Assembly (NCBI RefSeq): GCF_002149965.1 | Contig: NZ_MSQB01000023.1 | Span: 28,632-92,631, forward strand | Direction of reading: 5' to 3' | DNA length: 64,000 nucleotides | DNA from: Novosphingobium panipatense | GTDB lineage: Bacteria > Pseudomonadota > Alphaproteobacteria > Sphingomonadales > Sphingomonadaceae | Shown here: positions 63,917-64,000 of the stretch, piece after piece | Position numbering within the stretch: position 1 is the first letter of the stretch | Layout: each line of letters opens with the position of its first letter | Notes under the pieces: model-generated | What the model was told of the DNA's origin: nothing | Database searches by the model: none | What the model saw: only the letters and a program-made list of their open reading frames with translations | Position numbers and translations under genes: made by a program

Positions 63917-64000
63917 TGTCAACCGGCGCGCAAAACTGACCCCCTATCGGCGCCCAATATTGACCCCACCTCTGGGTAGTGCGGCGGTTATCCCGGTAGT
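63917..64000. mobile_element. Terminus of an IS21-like insertion sequence
   Basis: From 63917 the sequence begins TGTCAACCGGCG and then shows two spaced copies of an (A/T)TTGACCCC-like string: CAAAACTGACCCC (63931-) and CAATATTGACCCC (63955-). Multiple such terminal repeats and a TGT end are typical of IS21-family elements. The transposase genes would lie beyond the window. The insertion falls inside the 5' end of the HEPN-domain gene. Confidence 0.65.

Larger units (their letters stand above)
49140..64000. mobile_element. Integrative and conjugative element (left part)
   Basis: From the tRNA-Ser onward the content is foreign: integrase, AlpA regulator, DUF2274, trbI-G-F-L-J-E-D-C-B, copG, traG, then a nucleotidyltransferase-HEPN gene and an IS end. 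This is the common sphingomonad/alphaproteobacterial ICE layout with the integrase at the tRNA and the mating-channel genes reading toward it. Relaxase, oriT, replication or partition genes and attR are not in the window, so more than this 15 kb belongs to the element. Confidence 0.9.

Noticed and set aside
63917..64000. Right attachment site of the conjugative element
   Set aside because: The sequence does not match the tRNA-Ser 3' end; TGT start and TTGACCCC-type repeats fit an IS21-like terminus instead.

Overview
The window is a contiguous stretch of high-GC alphaproteobacterial chromosome, most likely from the Sphingomonadales and close to Novosphingobium. This rests on gene content: one Hfq chain with two Sm domains, a fused IspDF, PdhB with its own N-terminal lipoyl domain, the block dusB-ntrB-ntrC-ntrY-ntrX-hfq-hflX, lipA next to a Coq10/RatA-like gene, and TrmFO. 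Genus-level assignment is inference.

Left part (1-12 kb): the 3' end of a TonB-dependent receptor; a MarR-regulated tripartite efflux operon (marR, FUSC permease, DUF1656 protein, HlyD adaptor, NodT-type outer membrane factor) whose five genes overlap by 4 nt at every junction, with a promoter and a palindromic operator in front; a minus-strand glycan cluster (two GT4 glycosyltransferases around a polytopic membrane protein, preceded by a polysaccharide-deacetylase-like gene); and a DbpA-type DEAD-box helicase.

Core housekeeping part (12-49 kb): GreA/B-like factor and ABC-F ATPase; ftsB-like gene, pdhA, pdhB; a squalene/phytoene-synthase-like protein; EF-hand protein; gyrA, DUF952, trmFO; an abundant-looking Ala-rich secreted TPR-like protein; carbonic anhydrase; lipA and ratA/coq10; ispDF, a secreted hypothetical and cinA; the nitrogen-regulation operon dusB-ntrBC-ntrYX followed by hfq and hflX; then a long minus-strand run mltB, rlpA-like, dacA, tmk, holB, metG, tatD, MBL hydrolase, 61-aa membrane protein, mazG, with many 4-nt overlaps. 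Three copies of a long REP-like inverted repeat sit at 3'-3' gene junctions.

Right part (49.05 kb to the end): a tRNA-Ser(TGA) followed at once by a P4-type tyrosine integrase marks the left edge of an integrative and conjugative element. It carries an AlpA regulator, DUF2274, and a Trb/VirB type IV secretion set in the order (minus strand, 5' to 3') traG, copG, trbB, C, D, E, J, L, F, G, I. No relaxase, oriT or right attachment site is visible, so the element continues beyond the window. Next to traG lies a nucleotidyltransferase-HEPN fusion gene whose 5' end has been cut off by the terminus of an IS21-like insertion sequence at the very end of the window.

How the parts connect: LipA would lipoylate PdhB (Lys43); NtrBC and NtrYX are two sensor/regulator pairs sharing an operon with the tRNA dihydrouridine synthase; MltB, RlpA-like and DacA act on peptidoglycan; the Trb genes together form the mating channel, with TraG as coupling protein.
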